Positions 20,871 to 30,907 of a stretch of 64,000 nt of DNA are shown here, piece by piece. Both the position numbers and the translations under genes were made by a program. The notes under the pieces were generated by a model. It saw only the letters and a list, made by a program, of their open reading frames with translations. It had not been told where the DNA came from and did no database searches. Numbering within the stretch: position 1 is the stretch's first letter; each line of letters starts with the position of its first letter. This DNA is from Suillus spraguei (taxonomy: Eukaryota > Basidiomycota > Agaricomycetes > Boletales > Suillaceae), in contig JABCPU010000012.1 of the NCBI GenBank assembly GCA_016800925.1, positions 1-64,000 on the forward strand, read 5' to 3'.

Positions 20871-23800
20871 CGAAAGTTCAATTCGAGGAGGCCTTCGACA
20901 ACCTCACTTCAATCATCGCGAAGGTAGTAGATGCAAAGGTGCCGAAATCGAAACCATCACCCTACGCAAAACGATGGTGGTCAAAAAGCCTGGATATAGA
21001 ACGAAAGGAAGTACATAAATTAGGCCGCAAATCGAGAGCTAAACTAGTGTATAGAAACGACCCAATCCACGAACAGTATCGCAAAGCGCGCAACGCCTTC
21101 TCAGAAAGCATCAGGAAGGCAAAGGAATCTCACTGGACCGCCTGGCTGGAAACGATGACCCCAGCCGGGGTATGGAATTTTCACCACTACGCAGCAAGCA
21201 ACCCAGAAGATCAAATGCACACAAGAATCGCCACGCTCAAGGACCCAGAACGCAATCATCAAAACTCAACCCAAACCAACGACAGGAAAAGCGAGCTCTT
21301 ATATGAGGTCTTCTTCAAACCCCCCCCGGCCAATGAGCACGTAGACCCTAATTATATTTACCCTCCTCCCGTTTGTGAGTTTACACTGATAACGAATGAA
21401 CAGATAGACAGAGCGATAGCAAAGCTCTCCCCGCACAAAGCCCCTGGACCGAATGGAATAAGTAACTGCGTCTTCACCCACTGCGCAGCGCAGCTAGTCC
21501 CATTTATGGGACCGATATTTCGAGCGACCTTTACATTAGAAATATACCCGGACCAGTGGAAGAAGTCATCAACCATAGTACTGCGCAAACCCGGCAGACC
21601 GGACTACAGTCTCCCCAAGGCGTACAGACCGATAACGCTGCTGGACACCATGGCCAAAATACTATCCTCATGCGTGGCAGACGACCTCACCTATATAGCC
21701 GAAAGACACGATCTCTTAGCAGCAACGCACTTTGGGGGAAGACCAGGACGCTCGACCACAGATTCCCTGCACTTACTAACGAAGTTCATTACTGACGCTT
21801 GGGCCTCAAGGGAAAATTTTGTTTCCATGTTGTTCCTGGATGTTAAAGCCGCTTTTCCCAGTGTCGTGGTCAACAAACTCCTCCACAACCTCAAGAAATC
21901 AGGAATACCTCAAGAATACATCGATTGGTACAGGAGAAGATTAGACGGAAGATCAACATCTCTAATCTTTGACGATTTTCAATCGGAATCATTCCAGGTC
22001 AAAGGTGGTGTCGATCAAGGCTGTCCCTTATCCCCACTTGCATTCATCTTCTACAATACTGACCTACTAAGAGTCGCAGATCCAAGACCCCGCAAGGGAG
22101 AACTCAGCTTAGGATTCATAGACGATGTCGCTTTAATAGCGAAAGGTGAGTCATATGAAGAGGCGAACACTAAGCTAACTAGAATGATGGAGAAGAGAGG
22201 AGGCGCGCTACAATGGAGTGAGGAGCATCACGCGGAATTCGAGCTAGACAAAACGGCACTGGTATGTCTCGCAAGAAAGCGCGTGCAAAGTGTCACGGAC
22301 CCACACAAAACAATCCCTGCGCCAAAACCTGCAATCGCCATTCGAAATCACACAATACAACCATCGAGCTCGCACAAATTTCTAGGAGTAATAATAGACG
22401 AGAACCTTAACTTCAAGGAACATGCAGCCCACGCCCTGGCAAAAGGCACAAAGTACATCCTGGCCTGCAACAGGATGATCCGACCCACGAAGGGCATCAA
22501 AAGTCGACTAATGAAGAGACTATACGAGGGAGTAGTCATTCCTAAAATGTTATATGCAGCTGATGTCTGGTGCGCAGGACTGGTAGCAAAGGGCAAAGGA
22601 AAGAAGCTAAATGGACGAGGGGCTCGAGGATTCGCGTCGCAAATGGCAAGGGTGCAGAGAATGGCAACCCTGATGATAACGGGCGGAATGAGATCCACTG
22701 CTACAGATATCCTAGACGCGCACGCTAACATACTTCCCTTTCAACAGACACTACGCAAGATATGCCTCAAATCGACCCTCAGAATGACCTCACTCCCAGA
22801 CTCTCAACCGCTAGCCAGAGACATCAAGATGGCCTACAACTACGGGAATGCACGCAACTTTGCCAAACCAAAGCGCCACCCATCCCCGCTTCACAAGCTA
22901 ATGTACGAATTCAAGGTCAACCCAGCTCGAATGGAGAAGATCCACCCAATCCGCCACAATCCAAAGTGGAAGCCGGACGTCGAATTACAGATAGCGAGGA
23001 AGAAGAAGGAAGCAGCCGACGAAGATGAGCTGGCGAGGGAAGAGATCCGAGTATACTCAGACGGCTCGGCCATAGATGGAGGAGTAGGGGCAGCGGCCAT
23101 TCTCATGCGAGACGGAGAGGTAAAAGACGAACTAAGGTTTTATCTGGGGAAGGATAGCGAGCACACGGTATATGAGGGAGAGCTAGTGGGGATGATTCTA
23201 GCGGTGGAGCTGATTAGAAGAGCAGGAGGGGGAGAATCAATGGCACTGGGGGTGGACAACCAGGCGGCAATTCGCGCAACGAAAGCATTCAATTCGCAAC
23301 CCGGACATCACCTAATGGACACCTTCCACGACAGTCTCCGTGAAATCATCCCAGACAACAATGGCAAAAGGCTGGTGGTGAGATGGACGCCAGGCCATGT
23401 AGGAATACCGGGGAACGAGAAGGCAGATGAGAGGGCAAAAAGGGCAGCAAGGAAAGACGTCTCGGAGGGGAGACTTCTCCCAAAGTCTCTAAGGACGGCA
23501 GCGAAGGATCCCATCACGCTACCAATCAGCAAATCGTCCACACTCCAGCAGTTTCGAGAGCGAATCAAGGAAGAAGCAGCAAAGGTCATGCACCTTTCCC
23601 CCCGTTTCGCTGCCTTACAGACCATAGACCCAACCGCTCCGTCGAAACACTTCGCAGGACTCATTGATCAATTCCCGCGTCGTCACAGCTCGCTTCTCTT
23701 CCAGCTCAGAACAGGACACATTCCTCTCAACAAACACCTACACCGTATAGCGAAGTCAGAAACAGCAACATGCCAACAATGCAACGAAGGAAACGAGTCA

Positions 23801-24013
23801 GTCCATCACTTCCTTCTCACCTGCCCAGCATACACCAGACAACGCAACATACTCAGACAAGAACTAGGAACGAGAGCGCACCATGTGAAGCACATTCTCA
23901 ATGACGCTGAATGTCTAAAGTCACTGTTCACATTCATAGCCAAAACGAAAAGATTCGAGCCAACCTTCGGAGACGTATCACCACCAAAGGACAAGAACGA
24001 CAAAAACAGCTAG
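20867..24013 (+). CDS. LINE ORF2 part b: reverse transcriptase, RNase H, Cys/His knuckle
   Basis: The ORF is 1,048 residues. Reverse transcriptase motifs: LFLDVKAAFPSV (motif A Asp), GVDQGCPLSPLAFIFY (motif B) and LGFIDDVALIAKG (motif C, IDD). An RNase H domain follows at about residue 725: VYSDGSAIDGGVGAAAI (Asp), EGELVGMIL (Glu), LGVDNQAAIRA (Asp) and WTPGHVGIPGNEKADERA (His...Asp). Near the C-terminus CQQCNEGNESVHHFLLTCP gives a C-x2-C...HH...C knuckle seen in this class. All catalytic residues are present, so the protein looks competent. The start overlaps the upstream stop as ATGA. Confidence 0.9.
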   Translation: MTKVQFEEAFDNLTSIIAKVVDAKVPKSKPSPYAKRWWSKSLDIERKEVHKLGRKSRAKLVYRNDPIHEQYRKARNAFSESIRKAKESHWTAWLETMTPAGVWNFHHYAASNPEDQMHTRIATLKDPERNHQNSTQTNDRKSELLYEVFFKPPPANEHVDPNYIYPPPVCEFTLITNEQIDRAIAKLSPHKAPGPNGISNCVFTHCAAQLVPFMGPIFRATFTLEIYPDQWKKSSTIVLRKPGRPDYSLPKAYRPITLLDTMAKILSSCVADDLTYIAERHDLLAATHFGGRPGRSTTDSLHLLTKFITDAWASRENFVSMLFLDVKAAFPSVVVNKLLHNLKKSGIPQEYIDWYRRRLDGRSTSLIFDDFQSESFQVKGGVDQGCPLSPLAFIFYNTDLLRVADPRPRKGELSLGFIDDVALIAKGESYEEANTKLTRMMEKRGGALQWSEEHHAEFELDKTALVCLARKRVQSVTDPHKTIPAPKPAIAIRNHTIQPSSSHKFLGVIIDENLNFKEHAAHALAKGTKYILACNRMIRPTKGIKSRLMKRLYEGVVIPKMLYAADVWCAGLVAKGKGKKLNGRGARGFASQMARVQRMATLMITGGMRSTATDILDAHANILPFQQTLRKICLKSTLRMTSLPDSQPLARDIKMAYNYGNARNFAKPKRHPSPLHKLMYEFKVNPARMEKIHPIRHNPKWKPDVELQIARKKKEAADEDELAREEIRVYSDGSAIDGGVGAAAILMRDGEVKDELRFYLGKDSEHTVYEGELVGMILAVELIRRAGGGESMALGVDNQAAIRATKAFNSQPGHHLMDTFHDSLREIIPDNNGKRLVVRWTPGHVGIPGNEKADERAKRAARKDVSEGRLLPKSLRTAAKDPITLPISKSSTLQQFRERIKEEAAKVMHLSPRFAALQTIDPTAPSKHFAGLIDQFPRRHSSLLFQLRTGHIPLNKHLHRIAKSETATCQQCNEGNESVHHFLLTCPAYTRQRNILRQELGTRAHHVKHILNDAECLKSLFTFIAKTKRFEPTFGDVSPPKDKNDKNS

Positions 24014-24198
24014 ACGCACCCCAATCCCTGTAACAACCCCCCCTTTCACCTTAAGCTGGTGTTAACGTCCGCGCCTCGGCCAGGACCATTGAACACGACC
24101 CAACATCCACGGACACGCACATATGCATCAATTAGAGTAAATACCGCATGTAATGTCTATCATAGGGCTCCGCCCCAACGGACACAAAACAAGGATTC

Positions 24199-24218
24199 AA
24201 AAAAAAAAAAAAAAAAAA
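24199..24218 (+). other. LINE 3' poly(A) tract
   Basis: An uninterrupted run of about 20 As precedes GAGGATTGAG of the target-site duplication. It marks the 3' end of the retrotransposed RNA. Confidence 0.9.
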
Positions 24219-25305
24219 GAGGATTGAGGATGAGTCCAGGGCAAAGCTGGGAGATCCTGGTATGTTCAAACATTATCAGGGGGCTGTGAAGAGAGTCATG
24301 GCTGAATTGGACGACGACGAGTTGGAGAAGGCAAAAGAAACAGCGGAAGAATGGTCAAACAGCTTTCCTCCTCCAGAGATACAAGCAGAAGTTGCTTGTA
24401 AGAAGGGACCGGCATATATGGAGCACTTTTCGAAAGAGATGTGGAGGCAATGCGGGATGAGAGTTTTTGTGTTGTCAGCTTGGAAGAATGAACAGGGAGA
24501 GGTTCTGTTCAGGATGTAAGTCAATTGCGTCCATCATTGCCAATCTTTTATCTCAATATATGTGTGCAGGCATGATGATAATGAGGCATTAGGAGATGGG
24601 GACAGCTTCATGAAGATGAAGGACTGGGAGGACATTGAGCCAGTATGGCAGGAGTATGCCCAGGAACAGTTCAGTGAGTGTTTGAACTTTGGATGCAAGA
24701 ATGAATTCATTGATCATCACAATGATAGGTGCCGGGGCACGGGATGGAGGATGACAGGTGAAGGGAGGTCGCAAATGAGTCAGAAAACCAGCTTTTGAAC
24801 TTGACACAGACGGGGATGGGATGCCATTGCTTCCAGACATCACGGAAATGAAACTTGAGGAGAAGAAGGCCATAGTCAGGGTGTTTCTTACATCGCACTA
24901 CAGTGAGTCCTTCGTGGCAACATCTGAGATGTTGTTGAATGTGTGGACACAGGAATATGTTCCAGGAATGACAAGGCTATCGTGCCATGGAGTGCCCTCG
25001 TACAAAGTCAGGATGACTTTGTGGCAAGGAAGTATCTTCCAGCAGATATTGACCTGAAGGAGCCTTCGAAGTTGCAAAACTGGGACACGACAGCCTTGCT
25101 CAATTTCTGGTATGCTCAGCAGGAAACAGGAAAAGATTCAACATTCCTGTTCAAAGCATGGAAGAATAAAGATGGGGACATGGTACCATCTGTGGTATCC
25201 AGCAAGTCGCCATCTCATCTGACTCATTGTGACAGACAAACTCAGGCTGGGCTTGAAAAGGTAGTTTTTGCATGGTGTCTCATACTTGGACTTTCCTTAC
25301 CTTAG
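24216..25305 (+). pseudogene. Transposon-associated ORF, 3' piece (split by the LINE)
   Basis: The frame continues directly from the target-site duplication as RIEDESRAKLGDPGMFKHYQ. A good intron follows (GTAAGT at about 24,517 to TGCAG at about 24,570), then MHDDNEALGDGDSFMKMKDW. After a frameshift near 24,790 the protein goes on with DTDGDGMPLLPDITEMKLEE, and after another with LPADIDLKEPSKLQNWDT, LLNFWYAQQETGKDSTFLFK. I know this as a common repeat-associated hypothetical family in agaricomycetes (from memory). It is broken by the LINE, by frameshifts and probably by the LTR-like repeat at its 5' end. Confidence 0.6.
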
Positions 25306-25475
25306 GTTCGCACTTTTGATGATTACATAAGCACCTCACCTTTCACTCTTTGCATCACCAAGGATTCTACTTAGTTCCAGTACTGTTAGCTCCTCTTTTG
25401 ATTGAGTTCCTGGGCAGCTTACCATAGCTCCTCACTCATTTGAGTTCTTGTGTGGCTTTTCTCTTTGTAGCTTTT
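25306..25475. other. Non-coding spacer
   Basis: T-rich DNA between the pseudogene and the first MITE. No gene seen. Confidence 0.5.
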
Positions 25476-25754
25476 CTACATCAGGAAATTCACACATTCC
25501 TTGACGTGCTTAATCAGCTTAACTCACTTATCTCAAAACTTGTTTGCTCTCTCTCACATCATTCACCTGGCATATCTTATATTTTTTGAGTGCGAAATAC
25601 AATAAAACGTGTATATTAATATATCTCAACATTTTTTTTCTGAATTCATTCACATTGAAATTTTGGACAAGTAGATTCAATTTCACCAAGGCAGTTAAGT
25701 GTAAATAAGTCCGCATAAGGGCACGTCAAGGAATGTGTGAATTTCCTGATGTAG
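25476..25754. mobile_element. MITE with perfect 34-bp terminal inverted repeats
   Basis: 25,476-25,509 (starting CTACATCAGGAAATTC) and 25,721-25,754 are perfect reverse complements over 34 bp. The 211-bp interior has no ORF with homology. A TA dinucleotide sits just inside each outer edge, so the element may be CATCAGG...CCTGATG flanked by a TA duplication, as in Tc1/mariner-type MITEs. Perfect arms suggest recent movement. Confidence 0.8.
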
Positions 25755-26047
25755 TTTGGCAGCTTTCATAGCTCACTAGTTAGCTCCTGGATACCTAGTT
25801 TTCTAAAGTGAACACTACCACTGTCTTTGACTGTTCCCTCTCTCCTTCCCTTGAGTTTTGGCTAGTCAGAAGCCCTTTGGGCTGAACATACTGCTCCCTG
25901 CTTCTTATACCTGTCCCCCCAGGCAGGATTGTTTCTCTACATCGGCATCATAGCAATGAAGGGAGAAAAGCTAGTTGGAACAAAAAGCAAGATGATCTGA
26001 CATCAACGATTTGTACTATGATTATCTGTAATTATGATATGTAACGA

Positions 26048-26407
26048 TACTGTAGAGTTACGATCATAACTTCGCATCCTTTCGGGTGTGACCATGTCAC
26101 CCTTAGCTTTGCAGCTTCGTAGGCTCTTGTGACATGTGACCTATCTAAGTTAGCTTCGTCCTCAACTGATTCTATCCTATATTTTGTGAGCTTCAACAAC
26201 TTTTTGACAAGCAAGTCATGGAGGCTCATTATATGTGATAGGCTGCAGAGAACTGTGTTGAAAAGAGAAACAGCAATTTTTTTCTATTTTACCATATGTC
26301 ACAAAATAGCTTCGTGACCCCAAATTTGGTGTGACTGTCACTTCAAATAGCTTCGATTCGCCAGGGGGTGGGACGTGTGACGAAGTTGTGGTCGTAACTC
26401 TACAGTA
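26048..26407. mobile_element. Second MITE, TA-flanked
   Basis: TA followed by CTGTAGAGTTACGA at 26,048-26,063 is mirrored by TCGTAACTCTACAG followed by TA at 26,392-26,407. Weaker similarity continues inward (CATAACTTCG against CGAAGTTGTG). A TA duplication and a 14-bp perfect end fit a mariner-type MITE. No coding capacity. Confidence 0.7.
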
Positions 26408-27168
26408 TAATCAGAGTGGGAGAAATAAAATCGAGAAAAACAGCGAGTCGGGGATGGGTGCTTGCACTGTTACCGATCATTTCAGTGGTTTTGCAGATTA
26501 GTACCTGAATGGTCCGTGTTCTCGGTGCTTACGGGGTCCTACTCTGTCAGAAGCCCAAGCATAGCATACACAGCAGACAGTTTACTTTCCCCTTAATATG
26601 CGATCTCACAACTACCAGGTGATGGATTAGTCATGTGGGTTGTATCTTTCCATGTTGTGACCTAGGTTATGTATTACCAGTTACACATGATCCATATACA
26701 TTTGTTATGCGGGTTATACCGATGACGCCATCCAGTGAGTTCCATTTTAGTACGCCCATTTCATCTTTCTGGATGAGTGCGAGCTATGGGCACGCTCACA
26801 ACCCAACTAGTGAAATTTCAGGCGGCAGTTAAGGCGGAATATCACGTCCGCTAACCGCAGGGTTTTACTTTTCGATAATCCCATTGCACTTGGGTCCGTC
26901 CCTCACAACGGTTAGCCTCTGATCTGAACTTACATGACATTTTAGTGAATTATCTCCTATCTTCCCCTGATCTAATCCACTCTCCATGTGACATGCTTAC
27001 TTTTGCTGTGGTGCTTTACACGCATCCGGTAAAATGAGGCAATGAAACCGACTTTTGTACACTAAGCCAGAATTAAGGAACCAAATGCTATGTGGTGTAT
27101 GTAACACGAACGCTTTTGTTTATCTGTCCATCAAGTTCACCGCTCCCTTGCAGCCACCCTCTAACAAT

Positions 27169-28902
27169 ATGCCAATAGTCTCAGATGATCCCTCTTGGTG
27201 GCCGACCATTGACGCGAGCATCACTTCCAGCTATTTTATAGGTTCGTGGAGAGCATGTCAGTCGATGGTAGTAATATCCCAATCTAACCTTCGTTGCGGT
27301 TTTGCAGTGGCCGCCTCCGTTGCAGTGTGGTACGATTGGGGTGAGTGAGATGGTATTCAAGACTTCCCCAAATCTTTATAATATCTCCAGCACTGACGTT
27401 TGCACAAGAGGCAAGTTTATGCCATTTACGAAGCAGTTATCTCTCTAAGATTGACTTTTACTTTACAGGTTGAACTTGTCTGGGTGAGTAGAATCCTACG
27501 TCAGGAGAATAACATTAATTTGCGACAGAGGCAACGTTGGTCCTTGATGACTGCTATGTATCTGTGTGTATGTAGCTGGCATTATAATTGTGGATAGCAA
27601 CTAGTGCTGACTTGAAAATATTATATTCTAGCTGCGCTATATTGGAATCGTATATGCTGTGTATGTTCGCAAAATCTAGCATTGTCATTATGCTAATGTA
27701 CCATCTCTCACAATCAGCATCAGCATACTGTGTATGTCTCCTCGTGAACACAATGTTTATCTATTCTGATCGGCGACGTACAGCTCAAGTCCCGACAATC
27801 TCGTTGACGGATACAGTGTGTATTTTGCACCGATACTTGCCATTCCCGTATATTCAACTGTACTCTCGTGTAGGGGTAAGTGAGTTTCTCGACCAGCTCG
27901 TTACCTCAACATAATGATTTCCACAGTTGTGAGTTGATTTAGAATGTATCATCCTCCGAGGTTGGTCACTAACTGAATTTCGTAGGTCTTGCTTACTTTA
28001 TGACACTGAATTGGATGACTTTCGTCTCGACTGTAATGTTGAACAGTAAGCTTCACAGCTGCAATACATTGATCAGTGATATTGACTTGAAGCAATGCAA
28101 GTCATTATGATCACTCGGTTATATGCCATGTATGGACTATCCAGAAAGGTGCTGATAACTCTCGTTATCATCTTCCTGGCTAGTAGCATCGTCAATGGGA
28201 CAATTTATGGGATAGTAACTAAGAATAGTTCAGCATGTAAGCATTCGTTATGGATGGAATACCGGTCCATCACGCTCATTGGCAAACACCAGTGGTGCTC
28301 ATTCTCTCCGGTAGCCATGTGTGCTCCCCTAGCCTTGCCGGCGTACTACTAGTACTGGTTGATATCACTTTCATAATCGGCATTGCATGGGAAGTCCTCG
28401 CGCTGTGTCTTGCAGCCTGGATTGTTGTAAAACACATCTGTGAACTGCGACAATCAGGAGGAGGGATTCTAGGGAACTTATTCAAGGCGCTAATAAAAAC
28501 TCACGTGATTTACTTTACAAGGTGAGTTCTGATAATGTTTATGTGGTTGTCTTTTTTCGCTCAAGTTCTGAGCGTATTAGCTTTGTTGCTGCGTCTTGTT
28601 TCCAAATCAGTTATTTATCTCCAACGCTCTCGGCGGTATGTTAATCCGATACTCACATCCGTATGCGAAATGATTCATCATTCCTATAGAACCCATATTC
28701 CTTGGAGACTCAGATTTATCTTGGCTTTTCTCAGATTTTTGTGCTCGTACAGATGGTTGTGCTGGGACCGCGCCTGATCCTTAGCGTTCGAGAATTTAAC
28801 GCTGCGCTTGTGGCCGACACCGACTTGGATGGAGGAACTGGCATGACTTCAATTGCTTTCCGGGAGCGTGTGCACATAACTGACACTGGCAATGGTGTGT
28901 AA
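27169..28902 (+). CDS. DUF6533-domain integral membrane protein, copy A
   Basis: Fifteen exons give 951 nt (316 aa): 27169-27241, 27308-27340, 27391-27410, 27469-27483, 27529-27567, 27632-27660, 27718-27731, 27784-27815, 27874-27875, 27927-27928, 27986-28045, 28102-28236, 28293-28521, 28581-28635, 28690-28902. The protein begins MPIVSDDPSWWPTIDA and has the DUF6533 signature VWYDWALTFAQEVELVWRQ. Hydrophobic stretches such as LAYFMTLNWMTFVSTVML, VLITLVIIFLASSIV and IAWEVLALCLAAWIVV follow, and it ends FRERVHITDTGNGV. Multi-pass fungal membrane proteins of this family have no known function. Intron 3 is GC-AG. Exon 7 is 14 nt and exons 9 and 10 are 2 nt each (GG, TT); without them the frame fails. 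Confidence 0.82.
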
Positions 28903-29129
28903 CCGGGAAAACACTCGATGTAATCATATTTGTCGGATAATCGACAAGGAGCAGGGCAATTTTGTTTTTGTTTTCAAGTTTTGTCACGGTAGTTCTTTGG
29001 TGTCACCAAGTAGACTTGGAAGAGAAATAGGTCTAAAGTATTTGCGTATGTCTATTAGTAGCGGTAGCTATATTCTATCTCTGTTGATTTTATCCCAAAA
29101 GAACAACTACATGTGGATCACAGTTAACA

Positions 29130-29211
29130 CGTTTACCTTGTTTTCAGTAGGACCTCGTACGTTAGCCCGCACCACACCCTCTTGACAAGTGACTGCAACC
29201 AGACTGCCAGT
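29130..29211 (-). pseudogene. Fragment of the last acyl-CoA thioesterase exon
   Basis: The minus strand matches most of 33,564-33,649, the coding part of the last exon of the peroxisomal thioesterase next to DUF6533 copy B (core GGACCTCGTACGTTAGCCCG). It was carried along with the duplicated unit and has no other exon beside it, so it is a passenger fragment. Confidence 0.75.
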
Positions 29212-30907
29212 AGAACAGGGACGGACTGCAAGGCAACCCAAAGCTAAACATCTATAGCGGGGAGATGGCGGTTCTATCGATCGAAGACCGACGAGCCATC
29301 ACTCCTGCTAGTGCTGGACTCCCTGGGACCTGCGGCCACTGCACCAGACCACCCTGCTACACCTGTCACCCTCTCCAAATGCAACCGCCCCCAGTTGGAC
29401 CATGAAAAACGAATGTGCGGGAGTGCAAAGACCTGCACCAGACCACCTTGGTGCACCTGCCCCCTCTCCAGATGCAACCGTCCGCGGTCGCACTATGAAG
29501 GATGAATGTGCGGCGGTGCACAAATGACGAAACTGAGGTGGTCGAGACGGAGATTTCGACAATGGCAAGTAGGACAATGTGGTGTAGTACGACGAGAAAA
29601 ATGATATGGCGAGTTGTCAAAAAATGTTGGATAGCATCTCGAGAATGAGTGAGGTGGAGTACTGCAAATATTGCATCAGGGAGTTGAACTAGGGTCCGTA
29701 AACGATTGTGCCGATACTTAAGACTGGACCAGGACCATGGATTATGACAAGAAGTGCGAAAAGCCGAAAAATCGCGTGTCAGTCGAGTCTGAGCAAGCAG
29801 CGGCCCGGCCAATGTGGCACATATCATCTGCTCAAGTAGGCGGGGCAGTATGACAGTTGGTGCTGATGACTGGCGAAGATGAGAGACAGGATGGTAGTAA
29901 TATGGATGCATTCCATGCCTTCAATTGCGCAATATCAGTATCCCGACGACTCGTATTCTCCAACTTCTCGTGACTCCGTTGAAGCTTGATGCTGGGAACT
30001 CGAAGCACATCCTCGACAAACTCATCTCACGTTGAGTGTCTGCAAGTTAGGTAGTCCTTGAGGAGGTTGGAGATACCCTCGACTAAATCCTCAATCGAAT
30101 CTCCCCCATACCCAAAGCAACCTCAGTTACCCACACAACATGTGCAAGTGTGCCACTACTCCAATATCGCCCTCCTTCAGTGCGTGGGGAGCTATACGCT
30201 CCCTCTGCTGCGCGCGAGATGGCTTGAGTGGTTTTTTGGGCGGCCACTGTTTTAAAAAGATATATTGAGCAATGAGCGCCACAAATGTGGTAGTTTGCGC
30301 TGAATTGAGTGACTGGAACTACTGATCTGTGCCATTTGCATTTGTCCAGGCATGAGTTGCATAGCGAAGCGCTGGATACGCTGAGTGTCGGTCCATGTTG
30401 TTGGCAGGGAGGGCTGGAATTGTGCGAACCACACAGACGGCTGCTCGTTGTCATCATATTATAAGTAGAACTTGCGAGTGCTAAGTGGTAGCACTAGTGG
30501 AAAACATGAAAGACTGTTCCGCCACATAGATCTCACCGTTCTCCTCGAACTCACGTCTCGGAAACATCCGGAGTAATAAGTGTTTGGCTCACAATCAAGC
30601 GCATTGTCTCATTAGATCTGAAAGCTCGTATACCTGATTCTTTAATTTCTGTCACAAGTATTTGACATTTACTTGGTATCAAGAAGACACTGATATACAA
30701 AACCATCCGGCTGACTGTCACCTCGCATCAGCATGCAAACAGTGGACGTCGTGGCCGCCGTCGTAACCTCAGTATAAATGACATTGCCTTTCTCACTGTA
30801 ACCATTCGTCGAAATCCCACCATGTACCTCGATGAGCTACAGCACCGCAGTGTTTTTGTTTCTCTACAAACACTTTTTCGCACCCTGCGCAGGCTACATC
30901 TCACGGC
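29212..30907. other. Spacer between the duplicated units, with a short tandem repeat
   Basis: A repeat of about 114 bp is present twice at about 29,340-29,520 (GCACCAGACCACC...CCCTCTCCA(A/G)ATGCAACCG). The 181-aa minus-strand ORF at 29,366-29,911 runs through it and has no recognisable domain; I regard it as chance. ORFs at 30,058-30,457 overlap on both strands and look like decayed repeat DNA. No supported gene. Confidence 0.5.

Larger units (their letters stand above)
17961..24215 (+). mobile_element. Tad-like LINE retrotransposon, about 6.25 kb, with poly(A) and target-site duplication
   Basis: Direct evidence: a 13-bp direct repeat AAAGAGGATTGAG flanks the insert (17,948-17,960 and 24,216-24,228; its leading As overlap the tail), and an A-tract of about 20 nt ends it at 24,199-24,218. 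Inside are a gag-like ORF with three zinc knuckles, then an APE-type endonuclease, a reverse transcriptase, an RNase H and a C-terminal Cys/His knuckle. That order is typical of fungal Tad-clade LINEs (family knowledge). The ORFs are nearly intact and rich in CG, unlike the CG-poor, C-to-T-decayed repeats to the left, so the insertion is young. The 5' end lacks a start codon for ORF1 before 18,127, so it may be slightly 5'-truncated. Confidence 0.92.
26613..29211 (+). repeat. Tandem segmental duplication, unit A
   Basis: About 2.6 kb that matches 30,908-33,649 along its length with small indels. It includes the upstream region (GTGACCTAGGTTAT...GCGGGTTATACC), the whole DUF6533 gene and its 3' flank down to CAACCAG(A/G)(C/T)TGCCAG. 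The units are separated by about 1.7 kb of unrelated DNA. Confidence 0.9.

Noticed and set aside
29366..29911. 181-aa ORF between the duplicated DUF6533 genes
   Set aside because: Its C-terminal part translates a tandem repeat of about 114 bp, the rest has no recognisable motif, and it sits in decayed spacer DNA.
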